Shown: piece after piece, positions 17,120-25,294 of the stretch
Layout of the letters: each line of letters opens with the position of its first letter
Position numbering within the stretch: the first letter of the stretch is position 1
NCBI GenBank assembly: GCA_036794825.1
Contig: DAIRGA010000010.1
Span: 62,001 to 126,000, forward strand
DNA length: 64,000 nt
Origin: RZYY01 sp036794825
GTDB taxonomy: Bacteria; Bacteroidota; Bacteroidia; Bacteroidales; 4484-276
Direction of reading: 5' to 3'
Notes under the pieces: model-generated
What the model was told of the DNA's origin: nothing
Database searches by the model: none
The model's input: only the letters and a program-made list of their open reading frames with translations
Made by a program: the position numbers and the translations under genes

Positions 17120-18025
17120 GTGACACTAACAAAATATTCTATCCGCGATTTGGAGCAACTTACAGGAATTAAGGCACATACACTCCGAATCTGGGAAAAA
17201 AGATACGGAGTTGTAAAGCCAAAACGAACACAGACCAACATAAGGTTCTACACTAACGACGATCTGAAGAAATTGCTCAACATCTCCATTCTGAACAGGC
17301 ACGGTTATAAAATTTCGAATATTGCAGGACTTGGGAACGAAGATCTGGGAAAGAAAATAATTTCGATCACCAACAAATCACTTGATACCGACAGCCATAT
17401 CGAAAACCTCATCATTGCGATGATTGAGATGGATGAGTCAAAGTTTGAGAAGATTCTCTCAAACCTGATTATCAATCTGGGTTTCGAAGAAACGCTTGTG
17501 AGGGTGATAATGCCATTTTTCGAAAAAGTGGGCGTGCTTTGGCAGATAGGCACGATAAATCCCGGCCAGGAGCATTTCATCACCAATCTCATCCGGCAAA
17601 AAATCATTGTAGCCATCGACGGCTTGTACAAGCCGCAAAATGTTACCAATCAGAAAACATTCATGCTTTATCTACCTGATGGTGAACTACATGAACTTGG
17701 ATTGCTCTTCTATTCCTATCTTATCCAAAAGCGTGGTCACCGGGTGTTTTATCTCGGCCAAATGGTTCCATTTGAAGATTTGCTGCATGTTGCAGATATC
17801 CATAAGCCGGATATTTTCCTTACCATCTTCACGGCTAATCTTGCCAACGAAAACATTGAAGAACACTTGCAAAAACTTTATCAGAAATTTCCTGCATCGA
17901 GAATTCTTACCGGAGGCATGCAATTCAAAATCAATCAAATCAATGTTCCTCCGAACACAAAGATTATTACTGATATTCCTGCATTCAAATCAATACTTGG
18001 AGGAATCGAAGAATTTAAATGGTAA
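17120..18025 (+). CDS. MerR-family regulator with C-terminal B12-binding domain (CarH/LitR type)
   Basis: Predicted transcription factor of 301 residues, GTG start. Residues about 5-72 are a MerR winged helix (YSIRDLEQLTGIKAHTLRIW, then EKRYGVVKPKRTQTNIRFY). Residues about 95-170 look like the helical cap of B12-binding regulators. Residues about 175-300 are a Rossmann-like cobalamin-binding domain with the segment DGELHELGLL. The lower-axial-ligand motif DxHxxG appears here as ExHxxG with the His kept. Relatives (CarH, LitR) use adenosylcobalamin as a light sensor and often control carotenoid or photolyase genes; none of these is in this window. The ECF-like sigma gene lies 361 bases downstream. 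Confidence 0.85.
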   Translation: MTLTKYSIRDLEQLTGIKAHTLRIWEKRYGVVKPKRTQTNIRFYTNDDLKKLLNISILNRHGYKISNIAGLGNEDLGKKIISITNKSLDTDSHIENLIIAMIEMDESKFEKILSNLIINLGFEETLVRVIMPFFEKVGVLWQIGTINPGQEHFITNLIRQKIIVAIDGLYKPQNVTNQKTFMLYLPDGELHELGLLFYSYLIQKRGHRVFYLGQMVPFEDLLHVADIHKPDIFLTIFTANLANENIEEHLQKLYQKFPASRILTGGMQFKINQINVPPNTKIITDIPAFKSILGGIEEFKW

Positions 18026-18048
18026 AAACCAGAACGGCCCGGTTTTTT
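18024..18048 (+). terminator. Probable terminator after the MerR gene
   Basis: Short stem AAAAACC (18024-18030) with GGTTTTT (18041-18047), a 10-base loop and an eight-T run inside and after the 3' arm. The 5' arm overlaps the stop codon (TAA at 18023-18025). Confidence 0.55.
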
Positions 18049-18386
18049 TTATTACCTCATCCCTAAAATTCAGCTTTAAGATACTTTAATGGCTATTTTA
18101 AGAATTATTTAGAATAAGAATAAATTACGCTGTTTAAGTTTGCTTACTTTTGTGGCCATAATTTCTTTGAAAAGTTGAACAAAACTATCTGCTGTTTAAT
18201 CATTAAATGTTATTCTTAAACATATTAATAAGAACATTTTTCTTTTAATATATTGTTTATCAGCTTTTTAAAATCTATTAGCATTGAGATTAACTTTATT
18301 TAACGATAATAAGTGATTGCTAATTTGATAGAATGTTTAATTTTGCATTGAAATTATTAAACAATTAATCGCCAAAATCAAATGCT
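18026..18386. other. 361-base AT-rich leader region before the sigma factor gene
   Basis: No reading frame of note. It holds the MerR terminator, a stray TACTTTTG (-7-like, 18145-18152) and, near the right end, a complete promoter for the sigma gene. The sequence between is strongly AT-rich with no clear hairpin. Confidence 0.65.
18316..18345 (+). promoter_or_regulatory. Promoter of the ECF-like sigma factor gene
   Basis: TTG (18317-18319), 18-base spacer, TAATTTTG (18338-18345). Both elements match the Bacteroidetes housekeeping consensus. The -7 box ends 41 bases before the start codon. Confidence 0.7.
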
Positions 18387-18887
18387 ATGGGAACAATGGA
18401 ATTCAATAATCAACTCGCTAGTCTGCAGGATAACCTGACTTACTTTGCCCAGTCACTTACTCAGAATGCTGAAGACGCCAGAGACCTTGTACAGGAAACT
18501 TACCTGAAAGCACTCACTTACAGGGATAAATTTGAAGCCAACACCAATCTGAAAGCCTGGACCTACACCATTATGAAGAATACCTTCATCAACAACTACA
18601 GGCGCAATGTTAAGATGAGTACTATGGTTGACAATACTGCTGACCTCTATTTTCTCAATTCAGGAGGTTCATCTGAAGAAGCCACCCCCGATTCAGTATT
18701 TTCGCACAAAGAGATTTCTGAAGTGGTTCGCAATCTGGAAGACGAGCATCGTATTCCTTTTCAGATGCACCACGAAGGCTATAAATACAAAGAGATTGCC
18801 GAGCATCTTGATCTTTCGATCGGAACTGTTAAAAGCCGGATTTTCTTTAGTCGTAAAAAGCTAATGAAAGCGCTGAAAGACAATTAA
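18387..18887 (+). CDS. ECF-type RNA polymerase sigma factor
   Basis: Sigma-70 family protein of 166 residues with only regions 2 and 4, hence of ECF type. Region 2 lies at about residues 12-75: AEDARDLVQETYLKALTYRD, then KAWTYTIMKNTFINNYRR. Region 4 lies at about 110-160: FQMHHEGYKYKEIAEHLDLS, then IGTVKSRIFFSRKKLMKAL. No anti-sigma gene lies beside it. Proteins very like it are widely conserved in Bacteroidetes. It is monocistronic, with its own promoter and a terminator 15 bases after the stop. Confidence 0.92.
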   Translation: MGTMEFNNQLASLQDNLTYFAQSLTQNAEDARDLVQETYLKALTYRDKFEANTNLKAWTYTIMKNTFINNYRRNVKMSTMVDNTADLYFLNSGGSSEEATPDSVFSHKEISEVVRNLEDEHRIPFQMHHEGYKYKEIAEHLDLSIGTVKSRIFFSRKKLMKALKDN

Positions 18888-18902
18888 TTAAATATATTCG
18901 CA

Positions 18903-18928
18903 AGGTCTCGACAGAGGCCTTTTTTTTT
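18903..18928 (+). terminator. Terminator of the sigma factor gene
   Basis: A 7-bp stem (18903-18909 AGGTCTC with 18914-18920 GAGGCCT, one G-U pair), a 4-base loop and a run of eight T (18921-18928). Confidence 0.88.
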
Positions 18929-18980
18929 GATTCCTATTCCTAATAATTTCCTTACCAGGGTTTTCTGACCCAAAAATTTC

Positions 18981-18988
18981 TAATTTTG
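18981..18988 (+). promoter_or_regulatory. -7 promoter box of metK
   Basis: TAATTTTG, an exact TAnnTTTG match. A transcript starting about 6 bases on would contain a small hairpin (18998-19013, CCGGT/ACCGG) and then the SAM-II aptamer. No convincing -33 element. Confidence 0.6.
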
Positions 18989-19013
18989 CAGCGGTTTCCG
19001 GTTTTTTTACCGG

Positions 19014-19065
19014 CCAATGGAGAGATTTGACTGATTGCAACCATTAAAAAAAATGCTAAAACAAT
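19014..19065 (+). promoter_or_regulatory. SAM-II riboswitch upstream of metK
   Basis: Matches the SAM-II (metA-motif) aptamer. P1 is AATGG (19016-19020) with CCATT (19041-19045). The loop GATTTGACTGATTGCA resembles the known aptamer loop GAUUUAACCGUAUUGCA. After P1 comes an A-rich linker and GCTAAAACA (19055-19063). The P2 pseudoknot can form between CTGATTGC in the loop and GCTAAAACA: the GC/GC pairs are kept, and the distal pair is changed on both sides (TG with CA instead of CC with GG), a compensatory change. SAM-II binds S-adenosylmethionine and lowers expression; here it would give feedback on SAM synthetase. The metK start is 64 bases further on. Confidence 0.88.
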
Positions 19066-19128
19066 GTGTTTTAACATCCCGCCAATCATCATTTCCCGAA
19101 TTCTATCATCTTAAAAAATTAATGACCA

Positions 19129-20430
19129 ATGAGTTATCTATTCACCTCAGAGTCAGTATCAGAAGGGCATCCCGATAAAATTGCTGACCAGATTTCAGAT
19201 GCATTACTGGACGAGTTTTTAAAGCTTGATCCCGAATCAAAAGTTGCCTGCGAAACACTTGTAACTACCGGATTGGTGGTTTGCAGCGGGGAGGTTAGAA
19301 CCAATGGCTGGGTTGACCCGCAGGAGGTTGTTCGTCGTGTAATCAACCAGATTGGTTACACTAAGCCAGCTTATCGTTTTGAAGGCAATTCGTGCGGAAT
19401 CATTTCCACGATTCATGAGCAATCGGAAGACATTAATAAAGGAGTGGTAAAAGCAGTTGCTGAAGACCAGGGCGCCGGCGACCAGGGGATAATGTTCGGT
19501 TATGCTGTGCGCGAAATGGAAAACCTGATGCCACTCCCTATTGAACTGGCACACATTCTATTGCAGCAATTGGCTGCCATAAGGCATGAAGGCCATGTGA
19601 TGACCTACCTCGGACCTGATTCCAAATCGCAGGTTACGGTTGAATACAATGACGATAATCAGCCTGTAAGAATAGATACGATCGTGATTTCAACGCTTCA
19701 TGACGAATTTGATACAGACCCTGCCATGCTGGAAAAAATCACTTCAGACATCAGGAGGTATTTGCTTCCCCGGGCAATCAGCGAGACACCTGAAAAATAC
19801 CGCCACCTTTTCGATGAGAATTTCAAACTTTTTGTCAATCCGTCCGGAAAATTCGTCATTGGTGGCCCAAATGGTGATACCGGGCTGACTGGGCGCAAAA
19901 TAATCGTTGACACTTACGGAGGCAGGGTAGCTCACGGAGGTGGTGCGTTTTCGGGAAAAGACCCATCAAAGGTTGATCGTTCGGCTGCTTATGCAGCACG
20001 TCACCTGGCTAAAAACCTTGTTGCAGCGGGTGTTGCCGACGAAATTCTGGTGCAGGTTGCTTATGCCATCGGAGTTGCCGAACCGGTTGGTCTGTTTGTA
20101 AATACTTTTGGAACAGCACACGTGAAAGACAATAATGGTAACAAAATGAATGATAGCCACATAGCAAGTGTTGTAAAGGTGAATTACAAGCTCACACCCT
20201 ACGAAATTACAAAGCGTTTTGATCTGAAGAATCCTATCTATCTGAGAACTGCAAGTTACGGCCATTTTGGAAGAGATTGTTTTGAGGAAGAGGCAGAGGT
20301 TTTTTATGAGAATGAAAACACCTACACGAGGATTGTGAATGGCAAGAAGAAGATTTTCAAGAAGGTAAAGTTTTTCGGCTGGGAATGCCTCGACTATGTT
20401 GATACCTTCAGAAAAGCCTTTGGTCTTTAA
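19129..20430 (+). CDS. metK: S-adenosylmethionine synthetase
   Basis: Makes S-adenosylmethionine from methionine and ATP in the cytosol. 433 residues, slightly longer than the usual 380-420. The family signatures are present in order: FTSESVSEGHPDKIADQISD (residues about 5-24, with the ATP/substrate His), GAGDQGIMFGYA (about 118), the glycine-rich GGPNGDTGLTGRKIIVDTYG (about 244-263), and GGGAFSGKDPSKVDRSAAY (about 270). I chose ATG 19129 because it gives the standard start MSYLFTSES. The gene stands alone between a SAM-II riboswitch and a strong terminator. Confidence 0.97.
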   Translation: MSYLFTSESVSEGHPDKIADQISDALLDEFLKLDPESKVACETLVTTGLVVCSGEVRTNGWVDPQEVVRRVINQIGYTKPAYRFEGNSCGIISTIHEQSEDINKGVVKAVAEDQGAGDQGIMFGYAVREMENLMPLPIELAHILLQQLAAIRHEGHVMTYLGPDSKSQVTVEYNDDNQPVRIDTIVISTLHDEFDTDPAMLEKITSDIRRYLLPRAISETPEKYRHLFDENFKLFVNPSGKFVIGGPNGDTGLTGRKIIVDTYGGRVAHGGGAFSGKDPSKVDRSAAYAARHLAKNLVAAGVADEILVQVAYAIGVAEPVGLFVNTFGTAHVKDNNGNKMNDSHIASVVKVNYKLTPYEITKRFDLKNPIYLRTASYGHFGRDCFEEEAEVFYENENTYTRIVNGKKKIFKKVKFFGWECLDYVDTFRKAFGL

Positions 20431-20452
20431 AGTAATCTTTTTGGTCTTCATT

Positions 20453-20490
20453 AAATCTGATAATTCCCTGTTAAATTATCAGATTTTTTT
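20453..20490 (+). terminator. Terminator after metK
   Basis: Perfect 13-bp stem (20453-20465 with 20474-20486), 8-base loop and T-run (20484-20490). Because it is A/T-rich on both sides, it may also stop the convergent cupin gene. Confidence 0.87.
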
Positions 20491-20519
20491 ATGCATTTAT
20501 CCCGGATATCTCCATTCGT

Positions 20520-20879
20520 TTAAACCACCTCTTCGTCCTCTAAACGCCAGGCAGGATCAACAATACAGAGGAAAATAAGATCGCTTTGACCGGTATTTTC
20601 GATAAACTGAACGGCATCGGGAGGAATGTAGATTGACTGATGGGGAAAGACTTTCCGTGACTCGCCATCAATATGCATAATGCCCTCACCCTCAAGAATG
20701 TAGTACACTTCGGAAGTTTTCAGTTTGTGGTGGTAGGATGCTTTTCCGGGCTTGACCCTCGCATGTGCCAGGCTGTATCGAAGATTGAGATTGGCTTTGT
20801 CAGGATGAAGCAACTCGCGAAGAATGGTATTATCACCAGCAATGAACTCTTCACAGTTTTTCAAATCAATTACAAACAT
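20520..20879 (-). CDS. Small cupin-domain protein
   Basis: 119-residue single-domain cupin. The metal-site motifs are clear: SYHHHKLKTSEVYYILEGEG (about residues 53-72; cupin motif 1 with His/His/Glu) and PPDAVQFIENTGQSDLIFLC (about 90-109; motif 2, where the usual His is replaced by Gln). Small cupins act as metal-dependent isomerases, dioxygenases or sugar-binding proteins, and the substrate cannot be read from sequence. It is a single gene facing metK tail to tail, downstream of odhB on the same strand. Confidence 0.83.
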   Translation of the reverse strand: MFVIDLKNCEEFIAGDNTILRELLHPDKANLNLRYSLAHARVKPGKASYHHKLKTSEVYYILEGEGIMHIDGESRKVFPHQSIYIPPDAVQFIENTGQSDLIFLCIVDPAWRLEDEEVV

Positions 20880-20937
20880 AAATGGAAGATATACTTAGTT
20901 AAGTATTGATTATCAAAATATTATTACCTAAACTCAT

Positions 20938-22233
20938 CTAAACTCCCAGCAAGTGCTTCACCGGATCATCGCCTTTGGAAAGCATCCTGGCCGGATCTTC
21001 AAGCATTTCTTTTACTTTTACAAGAAAACTCACCGACTCACGCCCGTCAATGATCCTGTGGTCGTAAGAGAGAGCTACGTACATAATCGGGTGAATTTCT
21101 ACCTTCCCATTGACAGCAATCGGACGCTCGACGATGTTATGCATGCCGAGGATTGCACTTTGCGGTGGATTAATAATAGGTGTGGAAAGCATTGAGCCAA
21201 AAACACCGCCGTTAGTAATGGTAAAAGTGCCACCTGTCATCTCCTCAATGGTGAGTTTTCCGTTGCGGGCTTTGGTTGCAAGGTCTTTAATGGCAGCCTC
21301 AATTTCGTGAAGCCTGAGGGTTTCAGCATTGCGAATGATTGGCACCATCAGGCCTTTTGGAGCGCTAACGGCAATTCCGATATCAGCATAATTATGATAA
21401 ACCATGTCGTTGCCATCAATCTGAGCATTGACCTGGGGAAAATGCTGGAGCGCCTCGGTGATGGCTTTGGTGAAAAACGACATAAACCCCAGCGAGACGC
21501 CATACTTTTCTTTGAAAGCATCCTTGTATTTGTTGCGTATCTGCATGATGGGGGTCATGTTCACTTCATTGAAAGTAGTGAGCATGGCCGTTTCATTTTT
21601 CACAGCCACTAATCGCTCGGCAAGCTTTAGCCGCAGCGTGGACATTCGTTTACGATCGGTATCTCGGTTTCCACCCCAGTTTGGGACATCCGAAGCGCCG
21701 GAGGGAATTGCTGTAACAGATTTCCGGTCGCCGAGAAACTGTAACACTTCATCTTTGGAGATTCTCAATTTCCGGTAAAAATCTGCAAGATCGCTTTCTG
21801 ACAGATTATTGGCCTGCAGGAGCTTTTTGGCCAAGGGTGAAATATGAATTCCCAAGTCCTTCGCTGGCGTTGCTTCCCTATCCACTTGGAGAGACTGCAC
21901 TTTTGCAGACTCTTCTTTCTTTTCGGGTTTAGCTGAGGGCTTTTCCGGAGCTGGCATTGCTTTTTCCTGCTTGCTTTCGACTACTGGCGCTCCCTCAGCT
22001 TTGGTGTCAATCGTACAGATCACTGTTCCTATTTCGATGGTTTCGCCGGCTTCGATCAGAATATTGATTTTGCCCGATGCTTCGGCATTAATGGTGAGGG
22101 TGGCTTTATCCGAGTCAATCTCAGCTATCTCAGCATCCTTTTCAACAAAATCGCCGTTTTTAAAAAACCAGTTTGCAAGTTGAACTTCAGAAATGGACTC
22201 TCCCGGACTTGGAACTTTAATTTCTATAATCAT
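20938..22233 (-). CDS. odhB: 2-oxoglutarate dehydrogenase E2, dihydrolipoyl succinyltransferase
   Basis: Core E2 enzyme of the 2-oxoglutarate dehydrogenase complex in the TCA cycle. It moves the succinyl group from lipoate to CoA. 431 residues: a lipoyl domain (about 2-75, lipoylated Lys in EIDSDKATLTI), an Ala/Lys/Pro/Glu-rich linker, an E1/E3-binding domain (about 130-165, ISPLAKKLLQANNL) and a catalytic domain (about 200-431) with the active-site ALSYDHRIIDGRES (HxxxDG). It lies 78 bases downstream of sucA and shares its role. Confidence 0.95.
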   Translation of the reverse strand: MIIEIKVPSPGESISEVQLANWFFKNGDFVEKDAEIAEIDSDKATLTINAEASGKINILIEAGETIEIGTVICTIDTKAEGAPVVESKQEKAMPAPEKPSAKPEKKEESAKVQSLQVDREATPAKDLGIHISPLAKKLLQANNLSESDLADFYRKLRISKDEVLQFLGDRKSVTAIPSGASDVPNWGGNRDTDRKRMSTLRLKLAERLVAVKNETAMLTTFNEVNMTPIMQIRNKYKDAFKEKYGVSLGFMSFFTKAITEALQHFPQVNAQIDGNDMVYHNYADIGIAVSAPKGLMVPIIRNAETLRLHEIEAAIKDLATKARNGKLTIEEMTGGTFTITNGGVFGSMLSTPIINPPQSAILGMHNIVERPIAVNGKVEIHPIMYVALSYDHRIIDGRESVSFLVKVKEMLEDPARMLSKGDDPVKHLLGV

Positions 22234-22278
22234 GATCTTGATGCAGTTTTATAAAGAAATGAGCTACTTTAAATTGTT

Positions 22279-22286
22279 CAAAATTA
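22279..22286 (-). promoter_or_regulatory. -7 promoter box before odhB
   Basis: Minus-strand TAATTTTG, an exact TAnnTTTG match, 46 bases before the odhB start in the short sucA-odhB gap. odhB may therefore have its own promoter besides read-through from sucA. Confidence 0.45.
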
Positions 22287-22311
22287 GTTGATTAGCAGCA
22301 TTAAAAATTTG

Positions 22312-25146
22312 TTATTTCAATTGATGGAGGAAATTGGTTTTGATTACCTGATCGGGATTTTCGGCAAAGGATTTCCAGCGGTTTCCAATACAAATCATCC
22401 GGCACTCTTTTTTTACCATCGGGCAGTCGCAGGCACGGAACGATTTCTCGATCACCTTACGCTGACGGATTTGATGGAATTGTGGCGATCCGGTTGCCGG
22501 ACTTCCGCTTGCAGGTCTTGCCACCACATTCAGATTTACATCGGGAAAATTCTGCAGCATGAAAGTCCATGCGCCCATGTTCAAGGGCTCTTCTTGCGAC
22601 CAGATAAAATCGGTGGCATTTTTGTATTTGGCCAACACCTCTCTGATCTGCTTGTCGGGCAAAGGATAGAGTTGTTCGATCCGGATAATGGCTGTTTCGA
22701 AGTAGTTTTTTTCCTCCTTTTCTTCGTGGAGATCGTAATAAAGCTTACCGCTGCAGAAAACCAGCCTTTTAACCTTTTCAGGATCGGCAGATGGGTCGTC
22801 TATCAGTTCGAGAAATCTTCCTGTACTCATTTCAGTGAGTGAAGAAACACAGCGCTGATGCCTTAACAGGCTTTTAGGAGTGAAGATTATCAGTGGTTTA
22901 CGAAAATCGCGGAGAAGCTGACGCCGGAGCAGGTGAAATAAATTGGCGGGTGTGGAAGCATTGACAAGCTGCATGTTGTTTTCGGCACAAAGGCTTAGGA
23001 AACGCTCAATCCTGGCGCTGGAATGTTCGGGTCCCTGGCCCTCGTAACCATGCGGCAGATAGAGTACCAGATCGTTCATAACATTCCACTTTTCTTCGGC
23101 GCTGGAGATATACTGGTCAATGATGATCTGTGCTCCATTGTTGAAATCGCCGAACTGCGCCTCCCAGATGGTCAGATCGTTGGAAGATTCGAGTGCGTAG
23201 CCATACTCGAAACCAAGCACTCCATACTCCGACAGCAAAGAGTTATAAACCTCAAAGCGACCCTGTTTTTCAGCCAGATTAGCGAGAGGTATATACATCT
23301 CTTCCGACTCGTCCACCCTTATAACTGCGTGGCGGTGAGAAAAAGTTCCTCGCTCCGAGTCCTGACCGCTGAGCCGAACGTTGTAACCCTCTTTCAACAG
23401 AGAGGCATAAGCCAAAAGCTCGCCCATCGCCCAATCCAGCTTATCGTCCTGAAACACCATTTTCCGCCTGTCGTCCTGGAGCTTGATCAGCTTGCGGTAA
23501 AAGGTTTTATCCTCAGGCAAGGAGGTAAGTTTGAGCACAAGTTCTTTCAGAATATTTTCATCAACGCCGGTATCCGGTGATTGATCGAAGTCCCGGGCTG
23601 TTGCCTTCCTGATATTTTGCCAGTTATCATCCAGGAAGTTTCGGATTACGGTTTTTCTGGATTTTTTTGATTCTTCAAGGTTTGACTCCAGCCTTTGTTC
23701 AATTTCTTTCTGAATCTGCGCTAAAGTCTCTTTTGTTGTAACTCCTTTGGTAAGGAGCTTTTCGCTGTATATTTCGAATGGATTGGGGTGTTTTTCGATC
23801 ACCTTGTACAAAAGCGGCTGTGTGAATCGAGGCTCATCTCCCTCATTGTGACCATATTTTCGATAGCAAAGCAGGTCGATAAAGACATCGCGCTGGAATT
23901 TGTCGCGAAATTCCATGGCAAACTGAATCGTATAAACCAATGCTTCCACGTCGTCGCCATTAACATGAAATACAGGCGATTGCACTACTTTGGCCACATC
24001 GGTGCAGTAGGTGCTCGAACGTGCGTCGAGATAATTGGTGGTAAATCCCAGTTGATTGTTGACCACAATATGCACTGTTCCACCGGTTTTATAGCCTTTG
24101 AGCCTCGACATCTGAACTACCTCATACACAACACCCTGTGCGGCAATGGAAGCGTCGCCATGGATCAGCACCGGAGCAACTTTTTTGAAATCGCCACTAT
24201 AAGAATTGTCAATTTTTGAGCGGACAATTCCTTCCACCACCGGGTCAACGGTTTCGAGGTGCGATGGGTTAGCGGCGAGCGTAAGTTTTACTTTTTTGCC
24301 TGATGTGGTCTCTCGTTCGCAGGAGTAGCCGAGGTGATATTTTACATCGCCAAGCAGTGTTTCGTCGTCATAGGAAATCCCGGAAAATTCGGCAAAGATG
24401 TCGCTGTATTTTTTCCGCATAATATTGGCCAGCACATTTAGCCGGCCGCGGTGCGGCATGCCGATGACAAATTCCCTGGTTCCCAGATCGGCGCCTTTTT
24501 CCATGATTGCATCCAAAGCCGGAATCAACGCCTCGGCGCCTTCAAGCGAAAAACGCTTTTGACCGGGGAATTTTTTGTGGATAAATTTCTCAAAATTCAC
24601 AGCGCGGGCCAGTTTTTTGAGAATATAAATTTTATCTTCATTGCTGAATTTCATGGTGTTACGCGTGCGTTCCATGTTTGCCCTCAACCATGCTGCCACC
24701 TCCACATCGCGGATAAACATAAACTCGGCGCCCACACTTTTGCAATATGTCTGGTGCAGGTGAGCGATAATTTCGCGCAGGCTTGTTTTTCCCAATCCGA
24801 TTTCGCTTCCGGCTTCAAATTGTTTATCAAGATCTTTTTCCGATAACTCGAAATTAGCAATGTCAAGGGTGGGACGGTACTGGCGGCGGGTACGAACGGG
24901 GTTGGTTTGTGTAAAAAGATGCCCCCGCTGGCGGTATGCGTTAATGAGGTTAATCACTTTGAACTCATCCAGGTAGTCCTGGCTTAAGGCCGGTGCAGAA
25001 TCACCATAACGCTGACGTGAAAATTCAAACCCTTCGAAAAACTTCCTCCAGCTAAGGTCAACCGATTCAGGGTCAGAGCAAAACTGCTCGTACATCGCTT
25101 CGATCACCGCAGGGTCGGCATTTCCAAGGTAAGTATATTTATCCAT
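22312..25146 (-). CDS. sucA: 2-oxoglutarate dehydrogenase E1 (thiamine diphosphate-dependent)
   Basis: Decarboxylates 2-oxoglutarate and succinylates the lipoyl group of E2. 944 residues, the usual length. The N terminus has the E1o-specific segment (TYLGNADPAVIEAMYEQF). The active-site region reads GMPHRGRLNVLANIMRKKYS (about 229-248). The thiamine-diphosphate site appears as HGDASIAAQGVVYEVVQMS (about 335). YRKYGHNEGDEPRFTQP follows (about 430). The C-terminal transketolase-like half holds SGQDSERGTFSHRHAV (about 600) and LPHGYEGQGPEHSSARIERF (about 705). It is upstream of odhB; no E3 gene is nearby. Confidence 0.96.
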   Translation of the reverse strand: MDKYTYLGNADPAVIEAMYEQFCSDPESVDLSWRKFFEGFEFSRQRYGDSAPALSQDYLDEFKVINLINAYRQRGHLFTQTNPVRTRRQYRPTLDIANFELSEKDLDKQFEAGSEIGLGKTSLREIIAHLHQTYCKSVGAEFMFIRDVEVAAWLRANMERTRNTMKFSNEDKIYILKKLARAVNFEKFIHKKFPGQKRFSLEGAEALIPALDAIMEKGADLGTREFVIGMPHRGRLNVLANIMRKKYSDIFAEFSGISYDDETLLGDVKYHLGYSCERETTSGKKVKLTLAANPSHLETVDPVVEGIVRSKIDNSYSGDFKKVAPVLIHGDASIAAQGVVYEVVQMSRLKGYKTGGTVHIVVNNQLGFTTNYLDARSSTYCTDVAKVVQSPVFHVNGDDVEALVYTIQFAMEFRDKFQRDVFIDLLCYRKYGHNEGDEPRFTQPLLYKVIEKHPNPFEIYSEKLLTKGVTTKETLAQIQKEIEQRLESNLEESKKSRKTVIRNFLDDNWQNIRKATARDFDQSPDTGVDENILKELVLKLTSLPEDKTFYRKLIKLQDDRRKMVFQDDKLDWAMGELLAYASLLKEGYNVRLSGQDSERGTFSHRHAVIRVDESEEMYIPLANLAEKQGRFEVYNSLLSEYGVLGFEYGYALESSNDLTIWEAQFGDFNNGAQIIIDQYISSAEEKWNVMNDLVLYLPHGYEGQGPEHSSARIERFLSLCAENNMQLVNASTPANLFHLLRRQLLRDFRKPLIIFTPKSLLRHQRCVSSLTEMSTGRFLELIDDPSADPEKVKRLVFCSGKLYYDLHEEKEEKNYFETAIIRIEQLYPLPDKQIREVLAKYKNATDFIWSQEEPLNMGAWTFMLQNFPDVNLNVVARPASGSPATGSPQFHQIRQRKVIEKSFRACDCPMVKKECRMICIGNRWKSFAENPDQVIKTNFLHQLK

Positions 25147-25170
25147 GATTTAACTGCTTGAAATAAAGCA

Positions 25171-25178
25171 CAAATGTA
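25171..25178 (-). promoter_or_regulatory. -7 promoter box of sucA
   Basis: Minus-strand TACATTTG, an exact TAnnTTTG match, 24 bases before the sucA start codon. No clear -33 element. Confidence 0.5.
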
Positions 25179-25294
25179 AGGGATTTTGTTGTCGGATTGC
25201 CCGAAAACTGTGAATAATGAATTGTTTTAAGGAATATGGTACTGATATTCAGGTATTTATCTTCAATATGCATCAAGTTTTCCTGAATGGTTTT

